NCBI GenBank assembly: GCA_030065125.1
Contig: JASJDM010000009.1
Location: 43,728 to 107,727, forward strand
DNA: 64,000 nucleotides
Reading direction: 5' to 3'
DNA from: Lysobacterales bacterium
Lineage (GTDB): Bacteria > Pseudomonadota > Gammaproteobacteria > Xanthomonadales > SZUA-38
Below are positions 17,313 through 26,810 of the stretch, piece after piece (positions within the stretch are counted from its first letter, which is position 1; every line of letters starts with the position of its first letter). The notes under the pieces were generated by a model that saw only the letters and a list, made by a program, of their open reading frames with translations, was not told the origin of the DNA and did not search any database. A program made the position numbers and the translations under genes.

Positions 17313-18323
17313 CTACGGCGCAGGCTCCTGGCGCAGCAGAAACCCGTGTCGCAGCGGGTCCTCGGGATCGATGTGGAAGCAGTGCTCGCCGGTCACCCAG
17401 GCCCGGCCCCGGACCTCGGGCACGACAGCGGCCTGCGCTCCGACCCGGGCTTCTTCCACTACACGCACCGAAAAGTGGCTGCCGATGATACTTTCGACGT
17501 CGATCCACTGGCCGAGGCTCAATTCACCGCGCGCGTAGTGGATAGCGGCTCGGGCTGACACGCCGGTTCCCGTGGGTGAGCGATCGACCTCACCGTCGGC
17601 AAATACGCAGACATTTCGGCTGTGACGTCCCGAGTCGGCAGGCCCGGTCAGGATGGTCCCATAGAGGAACCCCAGGCGGGTGTCACCGTCCGGATGGGAG
17701 ATCTCCAGCTGCTGCGATACCGCCGCCTTGATTTTCATCGCCGCGTCGGTCAGCGCTCGGCAATTGGATCGGTCAATGGCCAGACCAAGAGCGGCAGCGT
17801 CGACGACGGCATAAAAGGCACCGCCGTAAGCCAGATCTATCTGCAGGACCCCGATTTCCGGCGTGGTCACCCTGGCCCGATCGTGCAGCAGGAAGGAGGG
17901 AACGTTGCGAAATCTCACCGAGGTGACCCGGCCACCCTCCATCTCGGCACAGGCCTGAACCTGCCCCGCCGGGGTATCGATCCGGATCTGCTCCGGCGTT
18001 TCGAAATCAAACAGCGCGTGCTCCACGCCGGCCTTGACCAGGCCGATGATGGCGTGGCCGCACATGGTGGAGTACCCCTCGTTATGCAGGAACAGGACAC
18101 CCACATGGCTGTCCGCCCGCTCGGGCCTCACCGGCAGGGCGCCGTACATATCAACGTGCCCCCGAGGTTCCCACAACAGACTTCGCCTCAGATGGTCATG
18201 GCGGGCCGCCAGAAAATCCCGCCGGGCCAGGATGGAATCCCCTTCCAGCTCGGGGAATCCATCCACAATGATGCGCAGCGGCTCCCCTTCGGTATGCAGG
18301 TCGATGGTGTTTATGCTGTGCAT
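17313..18323 (-). CDS. trans-3-hydroxy-L-proline dehydratase (proline racemase family)
   Basis: 336 residues, usual length for the proline racemase superfamily. The first active-site motif is intact (YSTMCGHAIIG, with Cys). The second, normally SPCGTGT, reads DRSPTGTGVSAR, with Thr in place of the second catalytic Cys. In this superfamily that Cys-to-Thr change marks trans-3-hydroxy-L-proline dehydratases, which make delta-1-pyrroline-2-carboxylate, rather than racemases or 4-hydroxyproline epimerases. The N-terminus IDLHTEGEPLRIIVDG is also typical. No other hydroxyproline-catabolism gene is beside it. The 108 bases between its stop and that of thyA show nothing. Confidence 0.88.
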   Translation of the reverse strand: MHSINTIDLHTEGEPLRIIVDGFPELEGDSILARRDFLAARHDHLRRSLLWEPRGHVDMYGALPVRPERADSHVGVLFLHNEGYSTMCGHAIIGLVKAGVEHALFDFETPEQIRIDTPAGQVQACAEMEGGRVTSVRFRNVPSFLLHDRARVTTPEIGVLQIDLAYGGAFYAVVDAAALGLAIDRSNCRALTDAAMKIKAAVSQQLEISHPDGDTRLGFLYGTILTGPADSGRHSRNVCVFADGEVDRSPTGTGVSARAAIHYARGELSLGQWIDVESIIGSHFSVRVVEEARVGAQAAVVPEVRGRAWVTGEHCFHIDPEDPLRHGFLLRQEPAP

Positions 18324-18384
18324 GGAAGGCGGCCTCCAGGTGGCATGACTTCATCTAACAGCCCCCGGGATATCCTTGCAACGA

Positions 18385-18786
18385 TCAGTTGCTGGTGACT
18401 GGCCGTATTCCGGCTGCCTGGGCCACCGCCAGGGCCATGACCACCACGGCGGTTGCGGCAATCAGCAGGCGGCCCAGGTCGGAAAACTCGCTGGAGTAAA
18501 CCGACAGAAGTCCAAGGCTGAATACAACCCAGCCCAGGTCACCCATCACGATGGACCACGCCTCGGCGACGTCTGCCCGTTGGTTCCTGCGCAGCATGAC
18601 CAGTCTTGCGGCAAACAGCAGCAGGAACGCGCCGATGGAGGCTACCGTCAGCACGGCGTCCACCCCAAGCCAGCCTGCGACCGGTTGCGCTGCCACAACC
18701 ATGAGCAGGCCGCAGCCACCGGCAAACACTGCATTGAAGCCTATGGCATTGAAGAACAGGGGTGAACGGTTATTGGTGATTTCCAT
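18385..18786 (-). CDS. Four-helix integral membrane protein of unknown function
   Basis: 133 residues with four predicted membrane helices (about 14-33, 42-63, 77-97 and 105-125) and a short polar loop LRRNQRADVAEAW between the second and third. I recognise no family motif. It is divergent from the HxlR-type regulator, and the 68-bp gap between them holds a palindrome and AT-rich promoter-like sequence. Regulation by the HxlR protein is therefore likely, though not shown. A role in small-molecule resistance or redox stress would fit the pairing but is speculation. Confidence 0.75.
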   Translation of the reverse strand: MEITNNRSPLFFNAIGFNAVFAGGCGLLMVVAAQPVAGWLGVDAVLTVASIGAFLLLFAARLVMLRRNQRADVAEAWSIVMGDLGWVVFSLGLLSVYSSEFSDLGRLLIAATAVVVMALAVAQAAGIRPVTSN

Positions 18787-18831
18787 GGGATAATTCCTTT
18801 ACTTTAATTTCATATAGTGCTTTAAAAAAAT

Positions 18832-18845
18832 ATAGCAAATGCTAT
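18832..18845. promoter_or_regulatory. Palindromic operator candidate between HxlR gene and membrane protein
   Basis: ATAGC-AAAT-GCTAT is a perfect inverted repeat 9 bases before the HxlR start codon. A related TATAGTGCTTTA lies about 20 bases to its left. The gap (18787-18854) is much richer in A and T than its surroundings. Site position suits autoregulation and control of the divergent gene. Confidence 0.45.
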
Positions 18846-18854
18846 GCTCAGTCA

Positions 18855-19490
18855 ATGAGCGCGAGAAGTTACGGACAAAACTGCTCCCTGGCCGTGGCCA
18901 TGGACCTGATCGGGGAACGATGGACCTTGCTGATTGTGCGTGAGCTGATGCTGGGGCCACGTCGGTTCACCCAGCTGCAGGAAAACCTGCCCGGCATTGG
19001 CACCAACCTGTTGAGCGACCGCCTGGCGCGCCTGACCCGGCTGGGGATCCTGGATCGGCAACGCGCCGACGGGGGACACCCCAGCTACAGCCTGAGCCAG
19101 ATCGGCAAAGAACTCGAAGCCGTGGTGTATCCGTTGATTCGATGGGGCAATCTGTTTCCCGACCGGCGACGTGACAGCCGTCACAGCCGGCCGGAATGGA
19201 ACATCCTGCCGCTGCGGGCGTACTACTCGCCCCGGGCCGGGCAGCGGTGGAAAGGGGCCTACCGGGTCGAGATCGATGGCCAGGCTCTGACCGTCGCCGC
19301 CCGGGAGACAGGCCTGGAAACGGTGGATGATGATCCAGTGGCCACCATCACGATGGACTCGGTGACGGCGGCAAAAGTGGCATCAGGTTCGGTCAGCCTG
19401 GAGCGGGCGGTGCAGGCCGGGCAAATCAGCCTGGCCGGGAGTCCTGCAGACATCGAGCTGTTTTTTGATGCTTTTTCCGGACCCGATTGA
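18855..19490 (+). CDS. HxlR-family regulator with C-terminal SCP2-like domain
   Basis: 211 residues. Residues 5-105 are an HxlR winged helix (CSLAVAMDLIGERWTLLIVR, PRRFTQLQENLPGIGTNLLS, RLTRLGILDRQ). The first conserved Cys, used as a redox or electrophile sensor in several HxlR proteins, is present. The extra C-terminal 90 residues (VARETGLETVDDD, ITMDSVTAAKVASGSVSLE, VQAGQISLAGSPADIELFF) look like an SCP2 sterol-carrier fold, which could bind a hydrophobic ligand. That pairing occurs in other HxlR-like regulators. Divergent from the membrane protein gene, with a palindrome in the gap. Confidence 0.87.
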   Translation: MSARSYGQNCSLAVAMDLIGERWTLLIVRELMLGPRRFTQLQENLPGIGTNLLSDRLARLTRLGILDRQRADGGHPSYSLSQIGKELEAVVYPLIRWGNLFPDRRRDSRHSRPEWNILPLRAYYSPRAGQRWKGAYRVEIDGQALTVAARETGLETVDDDPVATITMDSVTAAKVASGSVSLERAVQAGQISLAGSPADIELFFDAFSGPD

Positions 19491-19557
19491 CCGAACTGAA
19501 CCCAGACCAAACCTCTGGCACTGGCCTGAACCCGCCGCGCTGAGTCACTATAAATTC

Positions 19558-19902
19558 ATGTTCAAGGCCATCGCGTTCATCGTTGTCGTCTATCTGGCGC
19601 TGCAGCTGTTTACGGGATACTCCCCCATCGGTGTGACCTTTCACGGCGTACCCTGGCATGGGCCTGGTGGCGACCTGCTGGGCGCCGGGGTCGCCATGCT
19701 GGCCGGGCTGCTCGCCTGCATCATTGGCATCGCCTGCGTATTTGCCGTCATTGCCGGCCTGGTGGTGCTGGCCGCTGGCCTTCCCATCTTCCTGATCTGC
19801 CTGCTTTTGTGCGCGCTGCTGGCGCCGGTGCTGCTGCCGCTGGTACTGCTGCTGGGACTTGGCATGTTCCTGCTGATGGGCGTCGGCGCACTGTTCGCCT
19901 GA
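19558..19902 (+). CDS. Small hydrophobic membrane protein
   Basis: 114 residues from the ATG at 19558 (MFKAIAFIVVVYLALQLF); a longer start at 19465 would overlap the HxlR gene and add a non-hydrophobic leader, so I rejected it. It has one N-terminal helix, a short loop (GYSPIGVTFHGVPWHGPGG) and two or three very hydrophobic leucine-alanine helices. I recognise no motif. Tail-to-head with the HxlR gene (67-bp gap), so it may be co-transcribed. The 169 bases after it carry no gene that I can see. Confidence 0.6.
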   Translation: MFKAIAFIVVVYLALQLFTGYSPIGVTFHGVPWHGPGGDLLGAGVAMLAGLLACIIGIACVFAVIAGLVVLAAGLPIFLICLLLCALLAPVLLPLVLLLGLGMFLLMGVGALFA

Positions 19903-20071
19903 CCCAACCGGCCGGCGGACTGACGCCGGTCTCCCGCAATTCTGCGTTGATCACAGCTGCCCGCCGGGGCGGGCGCTGTTGAAAGTACCCCCCAACTATG
20001 AGATTTTTTCCCAAAAATGTCGGCACCGGGGTCATTCCAAGCCGTGCCGGCACGCCGTTGAGGGTGCTTCA

Positions 20072-21586
20072 ATGGACGAAAGCAGCGGCAAAAACATACA
20101 ACAGCTGCTCGACAATGCAGATCGCGCGTTTGACCGTACCCGGTTCAGCGAAGCGGCAGACCTGGCCAGAGAAGCCATGCGCGCCGCTGAAGAATCCGGG
20201 GAAGCGGTGCTGGAGTCCCTTGCCCGGGCCAAACGTGGCTCCGCCCTGGTCCAGCTGGGGCTTTACCAGAAAGGCCTGTCTGAACTGCAGGATGCCGTTC
20301 AAAGCCTGATTGCCCTGCAGGAAGAAGCGTCCGGGCGCCAGGCCTACAACTATATCGCCATCGCCTACGAAGAGCTTGGGGACCTGGAAAAGGCCCTGGA
20401 GCAGTACGGCCGCGCCCTGGAACTGGCGCGGCTGGAGGGAGATATCGAACTGGAGGCCCGGGTCCTGGCGAACATCGGCGACGCCTACGTTCGCATCGAC
20501 CAGCCCGACAAAGCCACCGAGTACCTGACCGCCGCGGTACCGCGGCTGGTCAATGCAGGCCGCCATGCGCTGGCGGGCTGGGCCGAGGCCGGACTGGCCA
20601 GGGCCTGCATCCTGCGGGAGGAGTTTGACGACGCCGACTACTGGTTTCACAAGGCGCTGAAACATGCCGAAATGGGCAAGGCCTTGCGCTGCAAAGGTGA
20701 GGTGCTTACCGCTTTCGGCAACTACCTGACCCAGTTGGGCCGACACCAGGAGGCCATCGAACGCCTGACCGAAGCCCTGGCCATCGCCGAAGAACTCAGC
20801 GTTCGCTGGAGTATCGCCGAAGCCAACCTGGGATTGGCCGACGCCTTCGAAGCTACCGGTGACGCGGAATCGGCGCTGGAGCACTTTAAGGAATACCACC
20901 GGGTGCACCACCTGATGGTGGATGAGATCGCGCGGCTCAAGGTCACCAACCTGTCAGCGGAGATCGATCTGCAGAAGGCCCGCTATGACCGGGAGATCAG
21001 CTACATCAAATCGGTGGAACTGGCCGAAGCCCTGGATGAACTGGAACAGCGCAAGGCCCAGCTTGAGCGGCTGAGCATTCGTGATCCCCTCACCGGCGCC
21101 TTCAACCGTCGCTACCTGGACCAGTGCCTGGTGCGCGAGTTCAAGCGCGCCACCCGTCATCAGCGGCCCATGTGCCTGGTGATGGCCGACGCCGACCGTT
21201 TCAAGCAGATCAACGATCGGTACTCCCACAATGTCGGTGACTACGTGCTGGCCATGGTGGTGGAGATCATGTCCAGCCAGATCCGCAGCGAGGACGTGCT
21301 GGCGCGCTTTGGCGGGGAAGAATTCGTGCTGCTGCTGCCCCACACCAATATCGACGGCGCAGTCGCCGCCTGCGAAAAAATTCGCCAGTCCATCGAGACT
21401 TATCCATGGCACAAGACCGAGGAAGGACTGACGGTCACCATGAGTTTTGGCGTGGCCAGCTCCGAGGGCCACGACGACTGGCACGAAGTGCTGTCGGAGG
21501 CCGACCGCAGGCTGTACCTGGCCAAGGACAATGGCCGCAACCGGGTCGAGCCGCCACCCGACTCGGTAAACAGCAGCGACGCGTGA
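20072..21586 (+). CDS. TPR-containing diguanylate cyclase (GGDEF)
   Basis: 504 residues from the ATG at 20072, preceded by GAGGG. Residues about 10-300 are TPR repeats (AYNYIAIAYEELGDLEKA, LANIGDAYVRIDQPDKA, ANLGLADAFEATGDAESA). A coiled coil (LAEALDELEQRKAQLERL) leads into a GGDEF domain (SIRDPLTGAFNRRYLDQ, MADADRFKQINDRYSHNVGD, RFGGEEFVLLLP). The active-site variant GGEEF is competent. An RxxD inhibitory site (RSED) lies five residues before it, so product feedback is expected. It has no membrane helix, so cytosolic. The stop overlaps the start of folA (GTGA). Confidence 0.92.
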   Translation: MDESSGKNIQQLLDNADRAFDRTRFSEAADLAREAMRAAEESGEAVLESLARAKRGSALVQLGLYQKGLSELQDAVQSLIALQEEASGRQAYNYIAIAYEELGDLEKALEQYGRALELARLEGDIELEARVLANIGDAYVRIDQPDKATEYLTAAVPRLVNAGRHALAGWAEAGLARACILREEFDDADYWFHKALKHAEMGKALRCKGEVLTAFGNYLTQLGRHQEAIERLTEALAIAEELSVRWSIAEANLGLADAFEATGDAESALEHFKEYHRVHHLMVDEIARLKVTNLSAEIDLQKARYDREISYIKSVELAEALDELEQRKAQLERLSIRDPLTGAFNRRYLDQCLVREFKRATRHQRPMCLVMADADRFKQINDRYSHNVGDYVLAMVVEIMSSQIRSEDVLARFGGEEFVLLLPHTNIDGAVAACEKIRQSIETYPWHKTEEGLTVTMSFGVASSEGHDDWHEVLSEADRRLYLAKDNGRNRVEPPPDSVNSSDA

Positions 21587-22383
21587 CCGCCTCCCCCCTG
21601 ACCATGATCGTCGCCATGGACCGGAACCGGGCCATCGGTTTTGACGGGCAGATGCCCTGGCATCTGCCCGCCGACCTGGGCCACTTCAAACAGGCCACCA
21701 TGGGGACTGCCCTGGTGATGGGCCGAAAAACCTATGCCGCCATCGGACGGCCGCTGCCCGGCCGGCGGAACATCGTGATTACCCGCAACCCCGGGTTCCA
21801 GGCTGACGGCTGCGACACCGCGGGCGACCTGGAGCAGGCCCTGACCCTGGCCGGCGATTCCGCCGTCATGATCATCGGCGGCGGTGAAATATACGCCCTG
21901 GCCATGCCCCTGGCCCGGCGGCTGCTGGTATCCCACGTGGACACCGAGGCGCCCAGGGCAGACGCCTGGTTCCCTCCCATCGACCAGGATCGGTGGCGCC
22001 CGGTTGGCGCCCGGCACTACCCGGCGGACCGCGCCAACCCGCTGGACTTCACCGTCGTGGAGTACCTGGCCCATGAACTGGTGCAGGACAAACTCGTCAT
22101 CTGCCGCTCGCCCCATGATCCGGAACGCGTCGAACGCATAGCCTGCTGGCGATACGACGCCATCCGCGCGGCCATCCTCCAGGCGTTGCCGGCTGATGGC
22201 CACAACCTGACTCTCACCGGGCTGATGCAGGAACTGCGGCAGTCCATCGGTCGAGGTGAACAGCGTCGGCTGGGCTCGTTCAAATGGCTGGTGACTACCG
22301 TCAAGCTGGAGATGGAAGTCAACGGCGAACTGCTTCGGGCCGACGGCGACGGGCCCCAGAGGCTTTACCGGGCGGCCACTTGA
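21583..22383 (+). CDS. folA: Dihydrofolate reductase fused to a DUF6958-like C-terminal domain
   Basis: 266 residues from the GTG overlapping the GGDEF stop; an ATG at 21604 is the alternative. Residues 7-165 are a complete DHFR: MIVAMDRNRAIGFDGQMPWH, LVMGRKTYAAIGRPLPGR, IGGGEIYALAMP and FTVVEYL. The enzyme reduces dihydrofolate to tetrahydrofolate with NADPH. DHFRs usually end here, at about 160 residues. This one runs on without a stop for about 100 more: WRYDAIRAAILQALP, LTLTGLMQELRQ, FKWLVTTVKLEMEVNGEL and QRLYR. That tail resembles the stand-alone DUF6958 family, of unknown function. The 3' end overlaps apaH by 19 bp, converging. Confidence 0.92.
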   Translation: MTASPLTMIVAMDRNRAIGFDGQMPWHLPADLGHFKQATMGTALVMGRKTYAAIGRPLPGRRNIVITRNPGFQADGCDTAGDLEQALTLAGDSAVMIIGGGEIYALAMPLARRLLVSHVDTEAPRADAWFPPIDQDRWRPVGARHYPADRANPLDFTVVEYLAHELVQDKLVICRSPHDPERVERIACWRYDAIRAAILQALPADGHNLTLTGLMQELRQSIGRGEQRRLGSFKWLVTTVKLEMEVNGELLRADGDGPQRLYRAAT

Positions 22384-23165
22384 ATCGGCCGATCCAGCCG
22401 GGCCAGGTCCACGGCGGTCAGTGCCCCACCCCACACGCAGCCGGTATCCAGCGCCACCACCCCGTGGCCCCGGTAATACCCGAGGGACGCCCAGTGCCCG
22501 AAGATGACGGTCTGATCAATGGCCCGGCGAGCAGGCACCTGGAACCACGGATGAAAGCCATCGGCCTGGGTACCCGGAGGCCCTTTATCACCAGTGGAAA
22601 TCTGCCCGGCGGGATCGCAAAAGCGAATGCGGGTCAGGTAGCTGATGGCCGAGCGGAGCCGTGCGTCGCCATTGAGAGATTCCTGCCAGACGGGAGCTGA
22701 TTTCTTTAATTGGGCCAGCAGGTCCTTGCCATGTCTGCTGGCCAGGGCCTGCTGGATCGCCGCCGATAGCGCCAGCGCCTGGTCCACGCCCCAGCCGGGA
22801 AACAGCCCGGCATGGACCAGCAGGAATTCGTCGGTGGCGTGAACCAGCGGCAGGGAACGAAGCCAGCCCAGCAGCGCATCTGCATCGTGGGCTTCCACCA
22901 CCTCGTCCAGTTCAGCCGAGGCCTTGCCACGGGCCACCCCGGCGGCGTGGGCCAGCAGGAACAGGTCGTGGTTGCCCAGCACCGACACTACTGATTCACG
23001 GATCGGGTAGAGGGCCCGCAGCACCTGCAGCGACTGCCCGCCACGATTGACCAGGTCTCCGCAAAACCACAGCCGATCGCCGGCCGGATCGAAGGCGAGC
23101 CGATCCAGCAGCCGCATCAGCGGATCGTAGCAGCCCTGGACATCACCGATGGCGTACACCGTCAT
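22365..23165 (-). CDS. apaH: Symmetrical bis(5'-nucleosyl)-tetraphosphatase
   Basis: 266 residues from the ATG at 23165, where the canonical N-terminus [14 protein letters not shown] begins. It hydrolyses Ap4A to two ADP. The metallophosphatase motifs are complete: [39 protein letters not shown] and [10 protein letters not shown]. It contains the ApaH-specific insert region RFCDPAGQI. In many gammaproteobacteria apaH is near folA, as here, but the two converge in this genome. Divergent from proS. Confidence 0.96.
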   Translation of the reverse strand: MTVYAIGDVQGCYDPLMRLLDRLAFDPAGDRLWFCGDLVNRGGQSLQVLRALYPIRESVVSVLGNHDLFLLAHAAGVARGKASAELDEVVEAHDADALLGWLRSLPLVHATDEFLLVHAGLFPGWGVDQALALSAAIQQALASRHGKDLLAQLKKSAPVWQESLNGDARLRSAISYLTRIRFCDPAGQISTGDKGPPGTQADGFHPWFQVPARRAIDQTVIFGHWASLGYYRGHGVVALDTGCVWGGALTAVDLARLDRPIQVAAR

Positions 23166-23236
23166 GGCGCAAGAGTGCCCGGCAAAAGAACCCCTGGCAA
23201 CCATCGGCAGCGCACCATGTCCCTTGCCTGCGCCTG

Positions 23237-23265
23237 TTACCTTGGCTGCACTGGACTGATAGAAT
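23237..23265 (+). promoter_or_regulatory. Predicted promoter of proS
   Basis: TTACCT at 23237-23242 and TAGAAT at 23260-23265 are 17 bp apart. The -35 is a poor match, the -10 a good one. The start codon of proS is 32 bases after the -10. Confidence 0.35.
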
Positions 23266-23297
23266 TCGGCGCTTGTTCCGGTCAGGGTGCCGAACCC

Positions 23298-25001
23298 ATG
23301 CGAGCTTCACAATTTCACCTCTCCACCACCCGGGAGACGCCGGCTGACGCGGAGATCGTCAGCCACCAGCTCATGCTGCGCGCCAGCATGATCCGTAAGC
23401 TGGGTGCCGGTATCTACACCTGGACCCCCCTGGGCTACCGGGTGCTCAAAAAGATAGAAAACATCGTCCGCGAGGAAATGGACCGAGCGGGCTGCCTGGA
23501 AATGCTGATGCCGTCGGTGCAGCCGGCGGAGCTGTGGGAAGAAACCGGCCGCTGGCAGGATTTCGGACCGCTGCTGCTGAAAATGAAGGACCGCGGCGAG
23601 CGGGATTACTGCATGGGCCCCACCCACGAGGAGGTCATCACCGAGTTCGCCCGTGCCGAACTGCGCAGCTACAAGCAGCTGCCGGTGTGCTTCTACCAGA
23701 TCCAGACCAAGTTCCGCGATGAGATCCGGCCCCGCTTCGGCGTGATGCGGGCGCGGGAGTTCATCATGAAAGACGCCTATTCCTTTCACATGGACCAGGC
23801 GTCCATGGACGAAACCTACCAGGTCATGCACCGGGCGTATTCCAGCGTGGTGGAGCGTATCGGGCTGGACTACCGGGCGGTACAGGCCGACTCCGGCGCC
23901 ATTGGCGGCAGCACCTCCCACGAGTTCCAGGTGCTGGCCGAGTCCGGAGAAGACGCCATTGCCTACTGCCTGAACAGCGACTACGCGGCCAACGTGGAAC
24001 TGGCGGAAGCGGTAGCCGAGGGCGAGCGGGCAGAGCCCGCCGAGGCGCTGTCCGAGATTGAAACCCCGGACCAGAAAACCATGGAAGAGATCACTGCCTT
24101 CCTGGACGTGCCCGCCAGCGCCTGCGTTAAAACTCTGATCGTGGAAAATGTGGCGCAGGAGCTGTACGCGGTGGCCCTGCGGGGTGACCACAGCCTGAAT
24201 GAGCTGAAGCTGGGCAAGCTGGAGCCGTTTCAGGATGGGTTCCAGTTCGCCTCGGAAGAACGCATTCGCGACGCCATGGGCTGCGGCCCCGGCTTTGTCG
24301 GACCGGTGGGCGCCGACATCCCCGTGATCGCTGATCGCAGCGCGGCGCTGGTCAGTGACTTTGTCTGCGGCCGCAACAGGGACGGCTGGCACCACCGCGG
24401 TGCCAACTGGGACCGCGACGCCGCCATCAGCCTGGTGGCCGATCTGCGCAATGTGGTGGCGGGCGACCCCAGCCCCGACGGGCAGGGCCCCCTCGATATC
24501 GTGCGTGGCATCGAGGTTGGACACATCTTTCAGCTGGGCACCAAGTACTCCGAGTCCATGAATGCGGTGGTTCTCAACGAAGACGGCAAAGCCACGCCCA
24601 TGATCATGGGCTGCTACGGCATCGGCGTGTCGCGCCTGGTGGCGGCCGCCATCGAGCAGAACCACGACGAGCACGGCATCATCTGGCCTGTCTCCATTGC
24701 CCCGTTCCAGCTTGCCCTGCTGCCTATCAATGCGCACAAGTCCCACCGGGTTCGCGACGCCGTGGAATCCCTGTACCAGGAGTTCACTGATGCCGGCATC
24801 GAAGTCATGCTGGACGACCGCCAGCTTCGCCCCGGCGCCATGTTCGCCGACTGTGAACTGATCGGCATTCCCCATCGCATCGTGGTGGGCGAAAAAGCCC
24901 TGGACAAGAATGAGGTGGAGTACCGGGCCAGGACCGCCAGCGACAACGAATTCCTGCCCCTGGAGGGGCTCAAGGACGCCATACTCCAGCGCCTGGGCTG
25001 A
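23298..25001 (+). CDS. proS: Prolyl-tRNA synthetase
   Basis: 567 residues from the ATG at 23298 ([19 protein letters not shown]), the canonical bacterial N-terminus. It charges tRNA-Pro. Class II motifs are present ([21 protein letters not shown] split around motif 2; [17 protein letters not shown] in motif 3). Residues about 225-400 are the bacterial editing insertion (YbaK-like; [20 protein letters not shown]) that clears Ala-tRNA-Pro. The C-terminal anticodon-binding domain contains [20 protein letters not shown]. The stop TGA overlaps the ATG of prmC (TGATG). Confidence 0.97.
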   Translation: MRASQFHLSTTRETPADAEIVSHQLMLRASMIRKLGAGIYTWTPLGYRVLKKIENIVREEMDRAGCLEMLMPSVQPAELWEETGRWQDFGPLLLKMKDRGERDYCMGPTHEEVITEFARAELRSYKQLPVCFYQIQTKFRDEIRPRFGVMRAREFIMKDAYSFHMDQASMDETYQVMHRAYSSVVERIGLDYRAVQADSGAIGGSTSHEFQVLAESGEDAIAYCLNSDYAANVELAEAVAEGERAEPAEALSEIETPDQKTMEEITAFLDVPASACVKTLIVENVAQELYAVALRGDHSLNELKLGKLEPFQDGFQFASEERIRDAMGCGPGFVGPVGADIPVIADRSAALVSDFVCGRNRDGWHHRGANWDRDAAISLVADLRNVVAGDPSPDGQGPLDIVRGIEVGHIFQLGTKYSESMNAVVLNEDGKATPMIMGCYGIGVSRLVAAAIEQNHDEHGIIWPVSIAPFQLALLPINAHKSHRVRDAVESLYQEFTDAGIEVMLDDRQLRPGAMFADCELIGIPHRIVVGEKALDKNEVEYRARTASDNEFLPLEGLKDAILQRLG

Positions 25002-25819
25002 TGGGCGACCCCACCGTCGCCGACCTGCTGCGGGAAGGACAGGAGGTCGACCTGCTGGACCGGCAGGTGCTGCTGGCCGAGGCGGCGGGCCGCAGCCGAG
25101 CCTGGCTGCTGGCCCACGGAGAACAGTGGCTGGATCCCGCGGTCGTCCAACGTTATCAGGACTGGCTGCAGCGCAGACGACAGCATGAACCCCTGGCCTA
25201 CATCCTGGGCTACCGGGAATTCTGGTCAATGAAGCTGCGGGTAACCCCCGACACGCTGATCCCCCGGCCCGAAACGGAACTGATGGTGGAAACCGCCCTG
25301 GCGCTGATTCCGCCTGAACGGCCCGGGAGTGTACTGGACCTGGGTACTGGCAGCGGCGCCATTGCGCTGGCCATCGCCAGCGAGCGCCCCAGGGCCCACA
25401 TCATCGCCACCGACCAGTCAGCCGCCGCCCTGGAAGTGGCCCGGGCCAATGCCCGGAGGCTGGGTCTCGATCGGGTCAAATTTGTCCAGAGCAGCTGGTA
25501 TGAAGCCGTCCCCGGGCAGCGCTTCGAGTTGATCTGCGCCAATCCGCCGTACGTGGCCAGCAACAGCCCCTACCTGGACAACCCCGAGCTCCAGCATGAG
25601 CCCCGCAGCGCCCTGGTGGCCGGCGACGACGGACTGGATGACATCCGTATCATCTTCCATGGACTGGCGTCCCATCTGCGGCAGGGCGGCAGCCTGCTGC
25701 TGGAACACGGCTTTGATCAGCGGGACGCCATCCTCGGCATCGTCCCGCCCGGGTTTCAGTGCCGCTTCATCGATGACCTGGCCGGTCAACCAAGGCTGGT
25801 GCAGCTAACCCAGGTTTGA
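25001..25819 (+). CDS. prmC: Peptide chain release factor N5-glutamine methyltransferase
   Basis: 272 residues. It methylates the GGQ glutamine of release factors 1 and 2 with SAM. The N-terminal helical domain ([20 protein letters not shown]) and [12 protein letters not shown] are typical. The SAM-binding motif [16 protein letters not shown] and the catalytic NPPYV are both present, with [10 protein letters not shown] between them. It starts within the proS stop codon, so the two are translationally coupled. Usually prmC follows prfA; this pairing with proS is a local rearrangement. Its 3' end overlaps the converging DnaJ-like gene by 15 bp. Confidence 0.96.
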   Translation: MGDPTVADLLREGQEVDLLDRQVLLAEAAGRSRAWLLAHGEQWLDPAVVQRYQDWLQRRRQHEPLAYILGYREFWSMKLRVTPDTLIPRPETELMVETALALIPPERPGSVLDLGTGSGAIALAIASERPRAHIIATDQSAAALEVARANARRLGLDRVKFVQSSWYEAVPGQRFELICANPPYVASNSPYLDNPELQHEPRSALVAGDDGLDDIRIIFHGLASHLRQGGSLLLEHGFDQRDAILGIVPPGFQCRFIDDLAGQPRLVQLTQV

Positions 25820-26740
25820 GCGGGGATTGAACGCCATCTGCTGGCGCATCTGTTCCAGCAGCTCGCGGTCCTGGTCCGACTCCACCGGGGGCATGACCAC
25901 ACGCAGGGTCACAATCTGGCTTCCGGACGGGCTGCCCGGCAGGCCACGGCCCTTCAGCCGCATCTGCTGACCGGATTGGGATCCACCCGGTACCTTCAGC
26001 TCAACCTTGCCGCCCAGGGTCGGCACCTGAACGGATGCTCCCAAGGCAGCCTCCCAGGGAGTCACGGGCAGGTCCAGATGGATGTCGCGGCCCTCAGCCC
26101 GAAACCACGGGTGTTTCTGGAAGGTCACCTCGAGAAAAAGATCACCGTCGATGCCGCCACCCATTCCGGGGGCACCCTGGCCCGACAGGCGAATCTTCTG
26201 ACCCTCGGTGACGCCCTTGGGGATTCTGACGTTGAGGGTTCGGCTGCGTGACATCATGCCGCTGTTGCCGCGCTCGGGCAGGTTGAGCGAGATGCTGCGG
26301 CTGCCGCCGTTATAGGCGTCCTCCAGGGATATCGAGATACTGACCGTCAGATCCTCGCCCTTGCGGTGCATGCCGCCGAAGCCGCTGCCGCCACCGCCGC
26401 GCGCGCGCCCAAACAGGGACTCGAAGAAATCGCTGAAATCACCGCCGCCGGCGCCGGAAAAGCCACCGCCAAAATCAAACCCCCGGTCCCAGCCGGGTGG
26501 CGGCCGGAAATCCTGGCCGGCTTTCCAGTTGGATCCGAACTGATCGTAAGCCTTGCGCTTGTCGTCGTCCTTTAGAACCTCGTAGGCTTCGTTGATTTCC
26601 TTGAACCGCTCCTCGGCGTCCGGCTCTTGACTGACGTCCGGATGATACTTGCGGGCCAGCTTGCGATAAGCCCGCTTGATCTCATCGGCGCCAGCGCCGC
26701 GGCCCACACCCAGAGTTTCGTAGTAGTCCTTGAATTTCAA
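25805..26740 (-). CDS. cbpA: CbpA-type DnaJ co-chaperone
   Basis: 311 residues from a TTG at 26740, the only sensible start: AGGA lies 8 bases upstream and the protein begins with the J-domain [14 protein letters not shown]. The J domain (1-70) has the HPD triad in [12 protein letters not shown] Gly/Phe-rich linker follows ([20 protein letters not shown]), then the DnaJ C-terminal substrate-binding domains. The cysteine zinc finger of DnaJ is absent, which defines the CbpA class. It stimulates DnaK and may bind curved DNA. A 70-bp gap separates it from the FGGY kinase upstream. Confidence 0.93.
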   Translation of the reverse strand: MKFKDYYETLGVGRGAGADEIKRAYRKLARKYHPDVSQEPDAEERFKEINEAYEVLKDDDKRKAYDQFGSNWKAGQDFRPPPGWDRGFDFGGGFSGAGGGDFSDFFESLFGRARGGGGSGFGGMHRKGEDLTVSISISLEDAYNGGSRSISLNLPERGNSGMMSRSRTLNVRIPKGVTEGQKIRLSGQGAPGMGGGIDGDLFLEVTFQKHPWFRAEGRDIHLDLPVTPWEAALGASVQVPTLGGKVELKVPGGSQSGQQMRLKGRGLPGSPSGSQIVTLRVVMPPVESDQDRELLEQMRQQMAFNPRSNLG

Positions 26741-26810
26741 CGAATTATTCCTAATGTCAGCCCTAAAAATCAGGGCGTTATCACCGATTTCAAGGACCCA
26801 CCAGCGGTTC

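Noticed and set aside
23307..25229. 640-codon open frame antisense to proS
   Set aside because: It mirrors a convincing prolyl-tRNA synthetase, has no recognisable domain, and is the expected effect of GC-rich codon usage. Similar antisense frames at 8862-10220 and 37530-38600 were rejected for the same reason.
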